Below are positions 24,751 to 34,998 of a stretch of 64,000 nt of DNA, piece by piece. The translations under genes and the position numbers were made by a program. Position 1 is the stretch's first letter. Every line of letters begins with the position of its first letter. The DNA is from Bradyrhizobium embrapense (GTDB lineage: Bacteria; Pseudomonadota; Alphaproteobacteria; Rhizobiales; Xanthobacteraceae): the NCBI RefSeq assembly GCF_001189235.2, contig NZ_LFIP02000002.1, positions 434,411 through 498,410 on the forward strand. Direction: 5' to 3'. Under the pieces are notes generated by a model that was given only the letters and a program-made list of their open reading frames with translations, was not told the DNA's origin and made no database searches.

Positions 24751-26496
24751 CTACTGCCAGGGATTCCCCGGCCCTGCGGCCCGCTGTCCGATATTGCCGG
24801 GCGGCCGCGGAGGGCGCGGCGGGGTGACCAGCGGGCGCTGCTGCGGCGCGCCGAAGCCGAAGAAGTCACGCAGCCAGGGCTGTGTCTGCGGTTGCTGCTG
24901 CGGTTGGGCCTGGGCCGGACGGAACACCCGCCGTGGCGGCTTCGGCGCGGTGATGATCGAGCCGTCGGGCGCGATCGCCGTGGTCGAAGGTGGCGGATTG
25001 GCAGGGCCCCCCGCCGCCGGCGCGGCGGGCGTGGCCGCGGCAACCGGCACGTCGCCCTTGGCCTGCTCGCGGCCGATCTCGCGGCGCGGCCAGGCGAAAT
25101 CATCGGCGCGGCCGGCCGGCGGGGCCAGGGCCTCGCCCTTCACCAGCGTGCGTGCGGCGAGCGCGTCGACCGCGGCGGGCCGCGAGCCGGGGCCGCCGAG
25201 CAATTGATCGGTGCCGACCGTGGAGGCGACCAGCGGCAGCACGGGGCCGGCCAGCGGCCGTGGCGCGGGCTTGCCGGGCTCGGTGCTGGTCTCGGGCGTT
25301 GCCGGTTCGCTCGGCAGCGCGATCGGGCCTGAGCGCACCGCGAGCAGGCGGGTCACCTCGCGCTCGACATAATGCGCGAGCTTGCGCGCGCCGGCCTTGG
25401 TGAAGAACACGCCGTCATCGGAGCGCAGCTTGCGCGGCTGGCCTTCGAAGTCCGGGCCCTTCGGCATGAAGCGGCCGGCCTCGTCGACGAAGCCGTCCCA
25501 GACGTCGACATAGGTGATGCCGGCCTTGCCGGCGCCATCGCGATAGAGCGCGTCGAGGAACAGCATGTCCGACGTGCCCTTCTGGCCGCGGATCGCGGGC
25601 AGGCCGACCCACAGCACCGGTACGCCCTTGCTCTTCAGCACGTTGATCAGCTCCTCGATCTTCTTGCCATAGAGCTCGACCCAACGGTCGTCGCGGAAAT
25701 CATAGAGGCCGTTGGGCGAGCGCGCGGTCTTTTCCGGCGCGGCCTGCGAATCGGTGTCGGCGTCGTCGGCCGGCGGCTCGGCATCGGCCGGCTTGTTGTC
25801 GGCCTTGCTATCGGTCTTGCTATCGGTCTTGCCATCGGTCTTGGCGGCGGTATCGGGCTTGTCGCCCGGCTTTGCGTCGGGCTTGCCGCGCGCGTCCTTT
25901 TTGTCGTCCTTCTTGTCGACCTTCTTCTCCGCGACCGGTTCGCGGATCGCGGTGCGGTCATTGAGGCCGAGCATCACGACGATGGCGTCGGGGTTCTCGG
26001 TGGCGAGAATGCCCTTGGCGGCCGCAGCCCAATCCGCCGGGTCGCCCTTGGGCTGATAGCGGATCAGGCCGGAGACCGTCTTGTGCTTGCGGATCACGCC
26101 CATGTCGGGCTGGTCGGAATAGGCATCTTCCAGGCCATAGGCGAGCCAGTCGGCCATCGCGTCGCCGATCACCAGCACGTTGCGCTCGGCGGCGGCTTCG
26201 CGCTTGGCCGGCGGCGGCGCCCGGGAGAAATCCTCGCGCGGTCGCTGCGGCTGCGATGATTGCGGCTGCTGTTGGAACGGCGCGAAGAAATCGCCGCCGA
26301 ACCAGCCGCCACCACCGCCATGCTGCGGCGGCGCACGGCGCTGCGGTTGCGGTGGTCCGCCGCCGAAGCCGGGGAAACCGAAGAACTGCGCCGAGGCAGG
26401 CTCGGCAATGCCGATCAACAGCGCGAGCGCCACCGTCAGCGCGACCAGCGGGCCGGCTTCGGTGAATAGGCGCAGAAAGGATCTCGGCTTCGCCAT
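24751..26496 (-). CDS. DUF459 SGNH/GDSL-like exported protein, catalytic residues apparently lost
   Basis: A 581-residue protein with an N-terminal export signal/anchor (about 12-36, ending PASAQF), a Gly/Pro/Gln-rich stretch to about 90, and an SGNH-hydrolase fold. Block I reads VLVIGDAMADWLAYG (108-120), so the usual nucleophile Ser of GDS is Ala113. Block III has GLND at 177-180. A Lys/Asp/Pro-rich insertion (about 190-256) splits the fold. The last block is DGVFFTKAGARKL (361-373), where the catalytic His is Phe. The tail is Pro/Ala-rich with FFGFGAPQQRP. The ATG at 26496 gives a normal signal peptide; no strong binding site is seen. Cell-wall or polysaccharide esterase relatives exist; enzymatic activity here is doubtful. 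Confidence 0.78.
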   Translation of the reverse strand: MAKPRSFLRLFTEAGPLVALTVALALLIGIAEPASAQFFGFPGFGGGPPQPQRRAPPQHGGGGGWFGGDFFAPFQQQPQSSQPQRPREDFSRAPPPAKREAAAERNVLVIGDAMADWLAYGLEDAYSDQPDMGVIRKHKTVSGLIRYQPKGDPADWAAAAKGILATENPDAIVVMLGLNDRTAIREPVAEKKVDKKDDKKDARGKPDAKPGDKPDTAAKTDGKTDSKTDSKADNKPADAEPPADDADTDSQAAPEKTARSPNGLYDFRDDRWVELYGKKIEELINVLKSKGVPVLWVGLPAIRGQKGTSDMLFLDALYRDGAGKAGITYVDVWDGFVDEAGRFMPKGPDFEGQPRKLRSDDGVFFTKAGARKLAHYVEREVTRLLAVRSGPIALPSEPATPETSTEPGKPAPRPLAGPVLPLVASTVGTDQLLGGPGSRPAAVDALAARTLVKGEALAPPAGRADDFAWPRREIGREQAKGDVPVAAATPAAPAAGGPANPPPSTTAIAPDGSIITAPKPPRRVFRPAQAQPQQQPQTQPWLRDFFGFGAPQQRPLVTPPRPPRPPGNIGQRAAGPGNPWQ

Positions 26497-26722
26497 CGAG
26501 TTCGTCGCAATGATCAGGAAGTACGTGAGCATATTAGCGGAATCGGGCCGCAAGCGGGCAGCTTTTCCACCATAAATCGGGTGCTTCCCGCCGCCGTCAA
26601 GGCAAGCGGCAAATATCGGATTTCGTGGTTAGTTTTGGGGGAGGAGCCCGAATGTCGCGGCGACGGAACTGCACCCTCTCCTGCGCTTGCGGGAGAGGAG
26701 AACGGGGGTTGTGGCCTTAGCC

Positions 26723-28102
26723 CTATCGCCCGCGGAGTCGCTCCAGCACCTCTGCAGTGGCAAAACCATCGGCCGGCGCCCCGATGGACACCTGGAAGCC
26801 GCGCAGCGCTTCGCGCGTCTGGCCGCCGAACTGGCCGTCGGGGGTGCCCTTGTAGAAGCCGCGCTGGGCGAGCAGCTGCTGCAGTTCCAGCCGTTCGGCG
26901 CGCGACAGCACCCGTTCCTGGCGCGGCCAGGGCTGCACGAAGGGCTGGCCGCCGCGCAGGCGATCGGCGAAATGGCCGATCGCGAGCGCGTAGGCCTCGG
27001 CCGGGTTGTACTTCATGATCACCCGGAAATTCTGCAGCATAAGGAAGCCCGGACCCTCGGCGCCGGCCGGCGCCAGCAGATAGGCCTTGTCGGATGGCCG
27101 CGGGAACGCCTGGCCATTGGGCCGCTTGACGCCGAGTTGCTCCCATTGCGACAGCGGCATCGCCTTGGCCCGGTCGGCCAGCATGTAGTTCAGGCCCTGC
27201 GGCAGCACCACCTCGTAGCCCCAGCTCGCGCCGGTCTGCCAGCCATCCTTCTTCAGATTGTTGGCGGTCGAGGCGATCAGATCGCTCGGATTGTCGACGA
27301 CATCGCGGCGGCCGTCGCCATCGCCGTCGACGGCGTAGCGCTTGAACGCGGTCGGCATGAACTGGGTCGGGCCGAAGGCGCCGGCCCAGGAGCCGCGCAT
27401 CTGTTCCGGCCGCAAATCGCCCCGGTTGAGGATCTCCAGCGCCGACAGGAATTCGTCCTTGAAATAGGCCTGGCGGCGGCCGATGCAGGCGAGCGTCGCG
27501 GTCGACTGCACCACGCTGCGATCACCCATCTGGGTCGAGTAGTTCGACTCGATCCCCCAGATCGCCGCGATGATGTAGCGATCGACGCCATAGGCCTTCT
27601 CGGTCGCGTCGAACTGCGGCTTGTACTTCGCAAGGATCTCGCGGCCCTTGGCGAGCCTGGTGTCGCTGACGAGGATGTCGAGATAGTCCCAGATCGCCTT
27701 GGTGAATTCCGGCTGCGAATCCAGCAGATCCATGATGCGCAGGTCGGGCTGCAGGCCCGCGGTGAAGCGCTCGAAATTCTGCTGGGTGATGTTGCGCCGC
27801 GCGGCATCCGGCCACATCGCTGCGACGCAGTTCGGGAAGTCGGATGCGGCCTGGCGGATCGCGGCTGCCGTCATCAAGGGATGGCCGGAAGCGCCGTCTT
27901 CGCCGCTCCAGGGCGGCGCTGCGCCGTCCTGTCCGGTCGCGGCCTGCGGCGGCGTCGCGGCGTTCGGGGAGAAGATGCTGTCGATCAAATTGTTCAGGCC
28001 GTTGCCGGCCGATTGGGCTTGCGTGCTGCCCGGCAGCAGCAGGGCCAGCGCGACCATGCTGGCGCCGAATAACCTGGTCCGTGATGTTCCCAACGCGCGC
28101 AT
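26723..28102 (-). CDS. Lytic murein transglycosylase, MltB type with peptidoglycan-binding domain
   Basis: A 459-residue periplasmic enzyme cleaving peptidoglycan glycan strands to 1,6-anhydro ends. After a signal peptide (about 1-30, LLLPGSTQAQ) comes the SLT_2 domain, with the catalytic Glu in AAIWGIESNYS, then FLSALEILNRGD, WAGAFGPTQFMPTAFKRYAVD and LADRAKAMPLSQWEQLGV. The last 60 residues are PG_binding_1 (LQQLLAQRGFYKGTPDGQFG, REALRGFQ). ATG 28102 is preferred to a TTG six codons earlier. It lies downstream of the SGNH-like gene's strand neighbour in the same direction, 170-226 bp apart, so co-regulation is possible but not shown. Confidence 0.92.
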   Translation of the reverse strand: MRALGTSRTRLFGASMVALALLLPGSTQAQSAGNGLNNLIDSIFSPNAATPPQAATGQDGAAPPWSGEDGASGHPLMTAAAIRQAASDFPNCVAAMWPDAARRNITQQNFERFTAGLQPDLRIMDLLDSQPEFTKAIWDYLDILVSDTRLAKGREILAKYKPQFDATEKAYGVDRYIIAAIWGIESNYSTQMGDRSVVQSTATLACIGRRQAYFKDEFLSALEILNRGDLRPEQMRGSWAGAFGPTQFMPTAFKRYAVDGDGDGRRDVVDNPSDLIASTANNLKKDGWQTGASWGYEVVLPQGLNYMLADRAKAMPLSQWEQLGVKRPNGQAFPRPSDKAYLLAPAGAEGPGFLMLQNFRVIMKYNPAEAYALAIGHFADRLRGGQPFVQPWPRQERVLSRAERLELQQLLAQRGFYKGTPDGQFGGQTREALRGFQVSIGAPADGFATAEVLERLRGR

Positions 28103-28236
28103 GTGTCGTGTGCCTGTCAAAATCGTGCCGGCTCAGAAGGCCCCGTCACGGTTTCCAATAGCTTAACAAAGCGCAGCATTTGGGGCGTGGCGAAATCGCG
28201 CGCGACGGTTTTGACCGGGACAAATTGTCCGGCGCA

Positions 28237-28656
28237 TCAGCCCGCTTTCACCTGATCCCTGAGGTCGGCCAGAACAGCTTCGGCGTTCTCGAAGCAGTCG
28301 CCGCCCGGCGGCCTGGCTTCGATCCGGGCGATCACGGCCTCGAGCCCGGCCTGGGTTTCAGATAGCCGGCGCTGCAGGGCTGCAACCTCGATCACCTTGG
28401 TCTTGAGCGCGGCCACCAGTTTGTCCTTGCTCCAATCCCCCTTGCCGTGCGGCGGCAGCAGGTTTCGGATCTCGCCGAGCGAAAATCCGGCCTGCTGGGC
28501 CATCACGATGATTTCGAGGAGCTGCCTGGTTCCGCGCGAATACTGCCGGTAGCCATTCGGGCCGCGATCGATCGATCCGATCAGGCCCTCTCGCTCATAG
28601 AAGCGGATGCGCGACGGCGCCAGACCGGACTCCCGAGCCAGTTCCCCGACCTTCAC
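28237..28656 (-). CDS. MerR family transcriptional regulator
   Basis: A 139-residue regulator with the winged-helix start VGELARESGLAPSRIRFYEREGLI, then GPNGYRQY, QLLEIIVMAQQAGFSLGEI and a coiled-coil dimer helix (LVAALKTKVIEVAALQRRL). The GTG at 28656 has AAGGAG seven bases upstream; a GTG 12 codons earlier (28692) lies inside the operator, so it is rejected. Only one Cys is present in the C-terminal part (GGDCFEN), so the SoxR iron-sulfur site is absent. It is divergent from an old-yellow-enzyme gene and the operator between them identifies that gene as its likely target. The inducer is unknown. Confidence 0.9.
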   Translation of the reverse strand: MKVGELARESGLAPSRIRFYEREGLIGSIDRGPNGYRQYSRGTRQLLEIIVMAQQAGFSLGEIRNLLPPHGKGDWSKDKLVAALKTKVIEVAALQRRLSETQAGLEAVIARIEARPPGGDCFENAEAVLADLRDQVKAG

Positions 28657-28675
28657 TGCGCTGCTCCTTGCCGCC

Positions 28676-28706
28676 TTGACCTTGAAGTTCACTTTAAGGT
28701 TAGGGT
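28676..28706 (+). promoter_or_regulatory. MerR-type promoter and operator for the OYE gene
   Basis: TTGACC (-35, 28676-28681) and TAGGGT (-10, 28701-28706) are separated by 19 bp, the overlong spacer that MerR regulators untwist. The spacer is filled by a dyad, ACCTTGAAGT (28679-28688) and ACTTTAAGGT (28691-28700), matching at 9 of 10 positions around TC. It lies 41 bases before the ATG at 28747 and just outside the merR start. Confidence 0.85.
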
Positions 28707-28746
28707 GCGCCCCGGATCAACAAGGAACTCAATAGGGAACCTGTTC

Positions 28747-30045
28747 ATGTCGCCGTTCGATTCCCTGACTTTGCCCAACGGAACCAGCGTTCCCAACCGC
28801 ATCGCCAAGGCGGCGATGGAGGAGAACATGGCTGACGCCGCGCATCTCCCGTCGGCCGAGCTGCTGCGCCTCTATCAGGCCTGGGCAGACGGCGGCGCCG
28901 GCCTCATCATAACGGGCAATGTCATGATCGATCGCCGCGCCATGACCGGACCGGGCGGCGTCGTGCTGGAAGACGGCACGCCGCTCGAAGCGTTCCGCAA
29001 CTGGGCGCAGATCGGCCGGGCCAGGGGTGCGCAAATCTGGCTGCAGCTCAGCCATCCGGGCCGCCAGATGATGAAGAACATGGGCCAGCCGACCCTGGCG
29101 CCGTCGGCGGTGGCGCTCGATCTCGGCAAGCATTCGAACCTGTTTGCGATGCCCAAAGCGATGACCGAGCACGACATCGACGAGGTGATCGCGCGCTTCG
29201 TCACATCAGCGAAACTCGCCGAGCAGGCCGGTTTCTCCGGCGTGCAGATCCATGCCGCGCACGGCTATCTGATCAGCCAGTTCCTGTCGCCCTTGAGCAA
29301 CCGGCGCACCGACCGCTGGGGCGGCTCGTTGCAAAACCGGGCGCGTCTTTTGATCGAGACCGTCAAGGCGGTCCGCGCCGCGGTGTCGCCGGGTTTCTCG
29401 ATCGCGGTCAAACTGAACTCGGCCGATTTCCAGCGCGGCGGCTTCGATGCAGCTGATGCGAGGACCGTCGTCGAGATGCTGAACGAGCTGCGGGTCGATC
29501 TGGTGGAACTGTCGGGCGGCAGCTATGAGGCGCCGGCGATGCAAGGCGATGCGCGCGATGGCCGCACGCTGGCGCGCGAGGCCTATTTCCTCGATTTCGC
29601 GCGCGATATCGCGGGGGTCGCAAGGATGCCGGTGATGGTCACCGGCGGCATTCGCCGCATCGGCGTCGTGCAGCAGGTGCTCGACAGCGGCGTCGCCATT
29701 GTGGGTATCGCCACCGCGCTTGCGATCAGGCCGGATCTGCCGGATGTCTGGCGCCGCGGCGAAGATCTGCGGCCAGAAGTCGCGCCCATCCGCTGGAAGA
29801 GCAAGCCGATGGCGTCGCTTGCCGCCATGGCCGTCGTGAAATTCCAGCTGCGGCGGTTGAGCCGGGGCCGCACGGCCAATCCGAACGTTTCGCCGCTGAA
29901 GGCGTTGGTTCTCGGGCGATTGCGCACGGCGTCGCTCACCCGCAAATATCGCCGCTGGATCGCATCACCTGTCACGGCGGCTGCGTCTGTCGGCACGTCG
30001 GCGTCGTTGCGCGCCAATGCGCGGGCCGTCGGGATGCCGCGATAA
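28747..30045 (+). CDS. Old yellow enzyme family NADH:flavin oxidoreductase
   Basis: A 432-residue FMN enzyme that reduces activated C=C bonds. NRIAKAAMEENMADAA is the flavin-binding start, QLSHPGRQ, FSGVQIHAAHGYLISQFLSP contains the HxxH-type substrate pair and Tyr, NRRTDRWGGSLQNRARL follows, and PVMVTGGIRR binds FMN phosphate. The last 70 residues are basic and unlike other members, with SLTRKYRRWIASP. The upstream frame stays open, but the ATG at 28747 has AGGGAA upstream. It is transcribed from the MerR-type promoter at 28676-28706. Electrophile detoxification is a reasonable inference. Confidence 0.9.
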   Translation: MSPFDSLTLPNGTSVPNRIAKAAMEENMADAAHLPSAELLRLYQAWADGGAGLIITGNVMIDRRAMTGPGGVVLEDGTPLEAFRNWAQIGRARGAQIWLQLSHPGRQMMKNMGQPTLAPSAVALDLGKHSNLFAMPKAMTEHDIDEVIARFVTSAKLAEQAGFSGVQIHAAHGYLISQFLSPLSNRRTDRWGGSLQNRARLLIETVKAVRAAVSPGFSIAVKLNSADFQRGGFDAADARTVVEMLNELRVDLVELSGGSYEAPAMQGDARDGRTLAREAYFLDFARDIAGVARMPVMVTGGIRRIGVVQQVLDSGVAIVGIATALAIRPDLPDVWRRGEDLRPEVAPIRWKSKPMASLAAMAVVKFQLRRLSRGRTANPNVSPLKALVLGRLRTASLTRKYRRWIASPVTAAASVGTSASLRANARAVGMPR

Positions 30046-30182
30046 ACCATACGCATGGGTGGAATAAGACGGATTCGTGCGCATCACACATCCGCCTTTG
30101 TTCTCGGCTGCAAAACGGGTACCAAGAAGCGATTAGAATTCGCGCCGCCGTCCCACCCGTTTTCAAGGCTTCCGATAATCCC

Positions 30183-31058
30183 ATGAAGATCCGCAAAGCC
30201 GTATTTCCCGTCGCCGGTCTCGGCACCCGCGTGCTGCCCGCCACCAAGGCGATGCCGAAGGAGATGCTGACGATCGTCGACAAGCCGTTGATCCAGTACG
30301 TGGTCGATGAGGCCCGCGAGGCCGGCATCGAGCACTTCGTGTTCGTCACCGGTCGCAACAAGGGCGTCATCGAGGACCACTTCGACCGCATGTTCGAGCT
30401 CGACACCACGCTCGCGCAACGCGGCAAGAAAACCGAGCAGGAGATCCTGGCGCAGAACCAGCCGGAGGCCGGCGCGATGAGCTTCACGCGGCAGCAATCG
30501 CCGCTCGGGCTCGGCCATGCGGTGTGGTGCGCGCGCGACATCGTCGGCAACGAACCGTTCGCGGTGGTGCTGCCGGACGAACTGGTGCTGAACACGCCGG
30601 GCTGCCTGAAGCAGATGATCGACGCTGCCAACAAGCTCGGCGAGAAATCAAACGTGCTCGCGGTAGAGGCGGTGCCCGATGAGCTCACTCATCAATACGG
30701 CATCTGCGGCGTCGGCAAGCGCACCGGCAACATCTTCGAGGTCGACGGCATGGTCGAGAAGCCGCCGAAGGGCACCGCGCCGTCGAACCTGTCGATCACC
30801 GGCCGCTACATCCTGCAGCCGGAGATTTTCGACATCCTGGCCACGCAGGAGCGCGGCGCCGGCGGCGAGATCCAACTCACCGACGCGATGATCGGCCTTG
30901 CCAAGACGCAGAAGTTCTACGGCGTCGAGTTCGAGGGCGAGCGCCACGATTGCGGCTCCAAGCCCGGCTTCCTCCGCGCCAACATCGCCTTCGGCCTCAA
31001 GCGCCCCGAGCTGCGCGACGGATTGATTGCCGAGATGAAGAGGTATCTGGGGCAGTAG
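30183..31058 (+). CDS. galU: UTP-glucose-1-phosphate uridylyltransferase
   Basis: A 291-residue nucleotidyltransferase making UDP-glucose for polysaccharide and cell-envelope sugars. VFPVAGLGTRVLPATKAMPKEML is the diphosphate-binding signature, VDKPLIQYVVDEA, VLPDELVLNTPG and MVEKPPKGTAPSN are GalU hallmarks, and GERHDCGSKPGFL closes the fold. Full length for the family. It stands alone between an OYE gene (137 bp before) and a hairpin region. Confidence 0.95.
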   Translation: MKIRKAVFPVAGLGTRVLPATKAMPKEMLTIVDKPLIQYVVDEAREAGIEHFVFVTGRNKGVIEDHFDRMFELDTTLAQRGKKTEQEILAQNQPEAGAMSFTRQQSPLGLGHAVWCARDIVGNEPFAVVLPDELVLNTPGCLKQMIDAANKLGEKSNVLAVEAVPDELTHQYGICGVGKRTGNIFEVDGMVEKPPKGTAPSNLSITGRYILQPEIFDILATQERGAGGEIQLTDAMIGLAKTQKFYGVEFEGERHDCGSKPGFLRANIAFGLKRPELRDGLIAEMKRYLGQ

Positions 31059-31099
31059 GTCGCTGCCACATCTCGTCATTCGCCGCAAGAATCCGGACG

Positions 31100-31121
31100 A
31101 TGATGCACGACCGTGCATCAT
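31100..31121 (+). terminator. Hairpin after galU (weak)
   Basis: ATGATGCACG and CGTGCATCAT are perfectly complementary with only AC between them. It lies 41 bases beyond the galU stop. No T-tract follows, so an intrinsic terminator role is uncertain. Confidence 0.4.
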
Positions 31122-31126
31122 ATTCG

Positions 31127-31169
31127 CTGTCGTCTGTCCCTGCGAAGGATGCGACAGCAGGGACGACAG
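31127..31169. repeat. GTCGTCCC-type hairpin repeat (copy 2)
   Basis: CTGTCGTC, then GTCCCTGC, pairs with GCAGGGACGACAG around a GAAGGATGCGACA centre. It resembles the element at 21435-21471 and sits between galU and oxyR, whose ends converge. Confidence 0.5.
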
Positions 31170-31233
31170 CTGCAAGTGTAGCGCGGTGAGTGCGTCAAGC
31201 GCGGACGGCATCGTCTCCGAACCACCGAAGCAA

Positions 31234-32187
31234 TCACGCCACGTTCCGCCGCCACGCGCGCTTCGCGTCCTTCACCCCATCCGCCTTCGGCGCACGCAAT
31301 TCCCGCGCGGCAAGGCTCACCACTTCGGCGATTTGCTGGAGCTGCGAAGCGAGCGGTGAGGTCTTGCGCCAGACCATGCCGATGGTGCGCGAGGGCTGCG
31401 GATTCTTGAAGCGCGAGACCGTGACCGGCGCCGAGCGCGTCTCCACCGTCACCGCCATCTCGGGAATCAAGGTGACGCCGATGCCGGCGCCGACCATCTG
31501 CACCAGGGTCGACAGCGAGCTCGCATCCAGCACCTCGCGCGGCGGCGAGGACTGCATGTTGCAGAACGACAGCGCCTGGTCGCGGAAGCAGTGGCCTTCC
31601 TCGAGCAGCAGAAGTCGCATCTCGCGCAGCATCTCGGCGCTCGGCACCGGCGTCTTGGCGTCCTCGCCCGGTCGCACCAGCAGGAAATTCTCGGAGAACA
31701 GCGCGACCTCGGTCAGCGACGGTTCATGCACCGGCAGCGCCACGATCGCGGTGTCGAGCCGGCCCTCGGCGACTTCCTTGATCAGCTTCGGCGTCAGCGT
31801 CTCGCGGACATGAATGTCGAGCTCGGGATGCAGCCGCGCCAGCGTCTCGATCACCCTCGGCAGCAGATATGGCGCAATGGTCGGGATCATGCCGACGCGC
31901 AGGCGGCCGGCGAGCTTGTCGCGCGAGGCGCGGGCGAAGTCGCCAAGTTCGTCGACCGAGCGCAGGATGTCGCGCACACGGTGCAGAACATCCTCGCCGA
32001 ATGTCGTCAAGGTAACCTGTCGGGCATTGCGTTCGATCAGCACGCCGCCGACCGCGCGTTCCAACTCGCGGATCTGCATCGACAGTGCCGGCTGCGACAC
32101 CGCGCAGGCATCCGCGGCGCGCCCGAAATGCCCGTGCCGGGCCAGCGCATCGAAATACCTCAGTTGCCGGAGTGTGACATTTATCAT
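31234..32187 (-). CDS. oxyR: Hydrogen peroxide-sensing LysR regulator (OxyR)
   Basis: A 317-residue LysR-type regulator. The N-terminal helix-turn-helix (LRQLRYFDALARHGHFGRAA, CAVSQPALSMQIRELE) is followed by the sensing domain. EEGHCFRDQALSFC puts Cys200 and Cys209 nine residues apart, exactly the redox pair of OxyR that forms a disulfide with peroxide. It is divergent from katG, 118 bp away, and almost certainly activates it. A repeat TTATC at 32181 and 32192, spaced by 11 bp at and just outside its own start, may be part of a binding site. Confidence 0.93.
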   Translation of the reverse strand: MINVTLRQLRYFDALARHGHFGRAADACAVSQPALSMQIRELERAVGGVLIERNARQVTLTTFGEDVLHRVRDILRSVDELGDFARASRDKLAGRLRVGMIPTIAPYLLPRVIETLARLHPELDIHVRETLTPKLIKEVAEGRLDTAIVALPVHEPSLTEVALFSENFLLVRPGEDAKTPVPSAEMLREMRLLLLEEGHCFRDQALSFCNMQSSPPREVLDASSLSTLVQMVGAGIGVTLIPEMAVTVETRSAPVTVSRFKNPQPSRTIGMVWRKTSPLASQLQQIAEVVSLAARELRAPKADGVKDAKRAWRRNVA

Positions 32188-32248
32188 CAGATTATCTTAT
32201 TGCCGCGATCACTAAAGTCAATTTCACCTGATGGATTGGGGCGCGTAG

Positions 32249-34471
<2,223 letters not shown>

Positions 34472-34494
34472 GCGGCCGGCAACGGCAATCAGGG

Positions 34495-34529
34495 ACAGGG
34501 CGGCGCTTTGGCGTCGCCCTGTTTCATTT
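34495..34529 (+). terminator. Rho-independent terminator of katG
   Basis: ACAGGGCGGCGC and GCGTCGCCCTGT pair over 12 positions (one G-T) around the loop TTTG and run into TTTCATTTC. It starts 24 bases after the katG stop. Confidence 0.88.
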
Positions 34530-34570
34530 CGGGGATGCCATTGCTAGGGCGATGCCGTTTTGCGGCTCGC

Positions 34571-34771
34571 TCAGTCGTGCAGCTTCATGTTGCGGATCAT
34601 CTCCTCGAACTCCGCCTGCGTCGGGATTGCCGGTCGCGACTGCGGCGCGCTGCTCGCCGCGATCGGCGCATCGCACTGCGCGGCTCCGCGCGAAGGCTCG
34701 AAAATTGCGGTGAGGCTGGCCCAGCACACCAGGAGAGCAACGATCCAGTCGAGTACATTGGCTGCCTTCAT
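34571..34771 (-). CDS. Small single-pass membrane protein, unknown
   Basis: A possible 66-residue protein starting MKAANVLDWIVALLVCWAS. Residues 5-20 form a hydrophobic segment; the rest is polar and ends PTQAEFEEMIRNMKLHD, which looks like a real amphipathic helix. No strong ribosome binding site is visible. It runs toward katG and is in the 527-bp gap between katG and the aldo/keto reductase. I do not recognise a family; coding status is moderately likely. Confidence 0.4.
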   Translation of the reverse strand: MKAANVLDWIVALLVCWASLTAIFEPSRGAAQCDAPIAASSAPQSRPAIPTQAEFEEMIRNMKLHD

Positions 34772-34901
34772 TGCAGCGCCGGCATCAGCATTTCCATGCC
34801 CCGATGCTGCAGCCTGCACAGCGCATGCGCAATTCGGAAGCTACGAAACGTAACTTCGGCAGAACCGAGCGGGATGTCCGGACGAAGCCATCGCAAATTG
34901 T

Positions 34902-34986
34902 CGTCATTGCGAGCGAAGCGAAGCAATCCATCGCGCCGCTTGCGGAGAGGTGGATTGCTTCGTCGCTATCGCTCCTCGCAATGACG
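34902..34986. repeat. CGTCATTGCGAGC palindromic repeat (copy 2 of 4)
   Basis: CGTCATTGCGAGCGAAGCG and AAGCAATCCATCGCG are mirrored by GTGGATTGCTTCGTCGC and GCTCCTCGCAATGACG. It touches the 3' end of the aldo/keto reductase gene (stop at 34999), so it may also act in mRNA end formation. Confidence 0.9.
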
Positions 34987-34998
34987 GCGCTAGAGGGA

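Noticed and set aside
28657..28692. A longer MerR protein starting at the GTG 28692
   Set aside because: That codon lies inside the operator dyad, and the GTG at 28656 has AAGGAG seven bases upstream.
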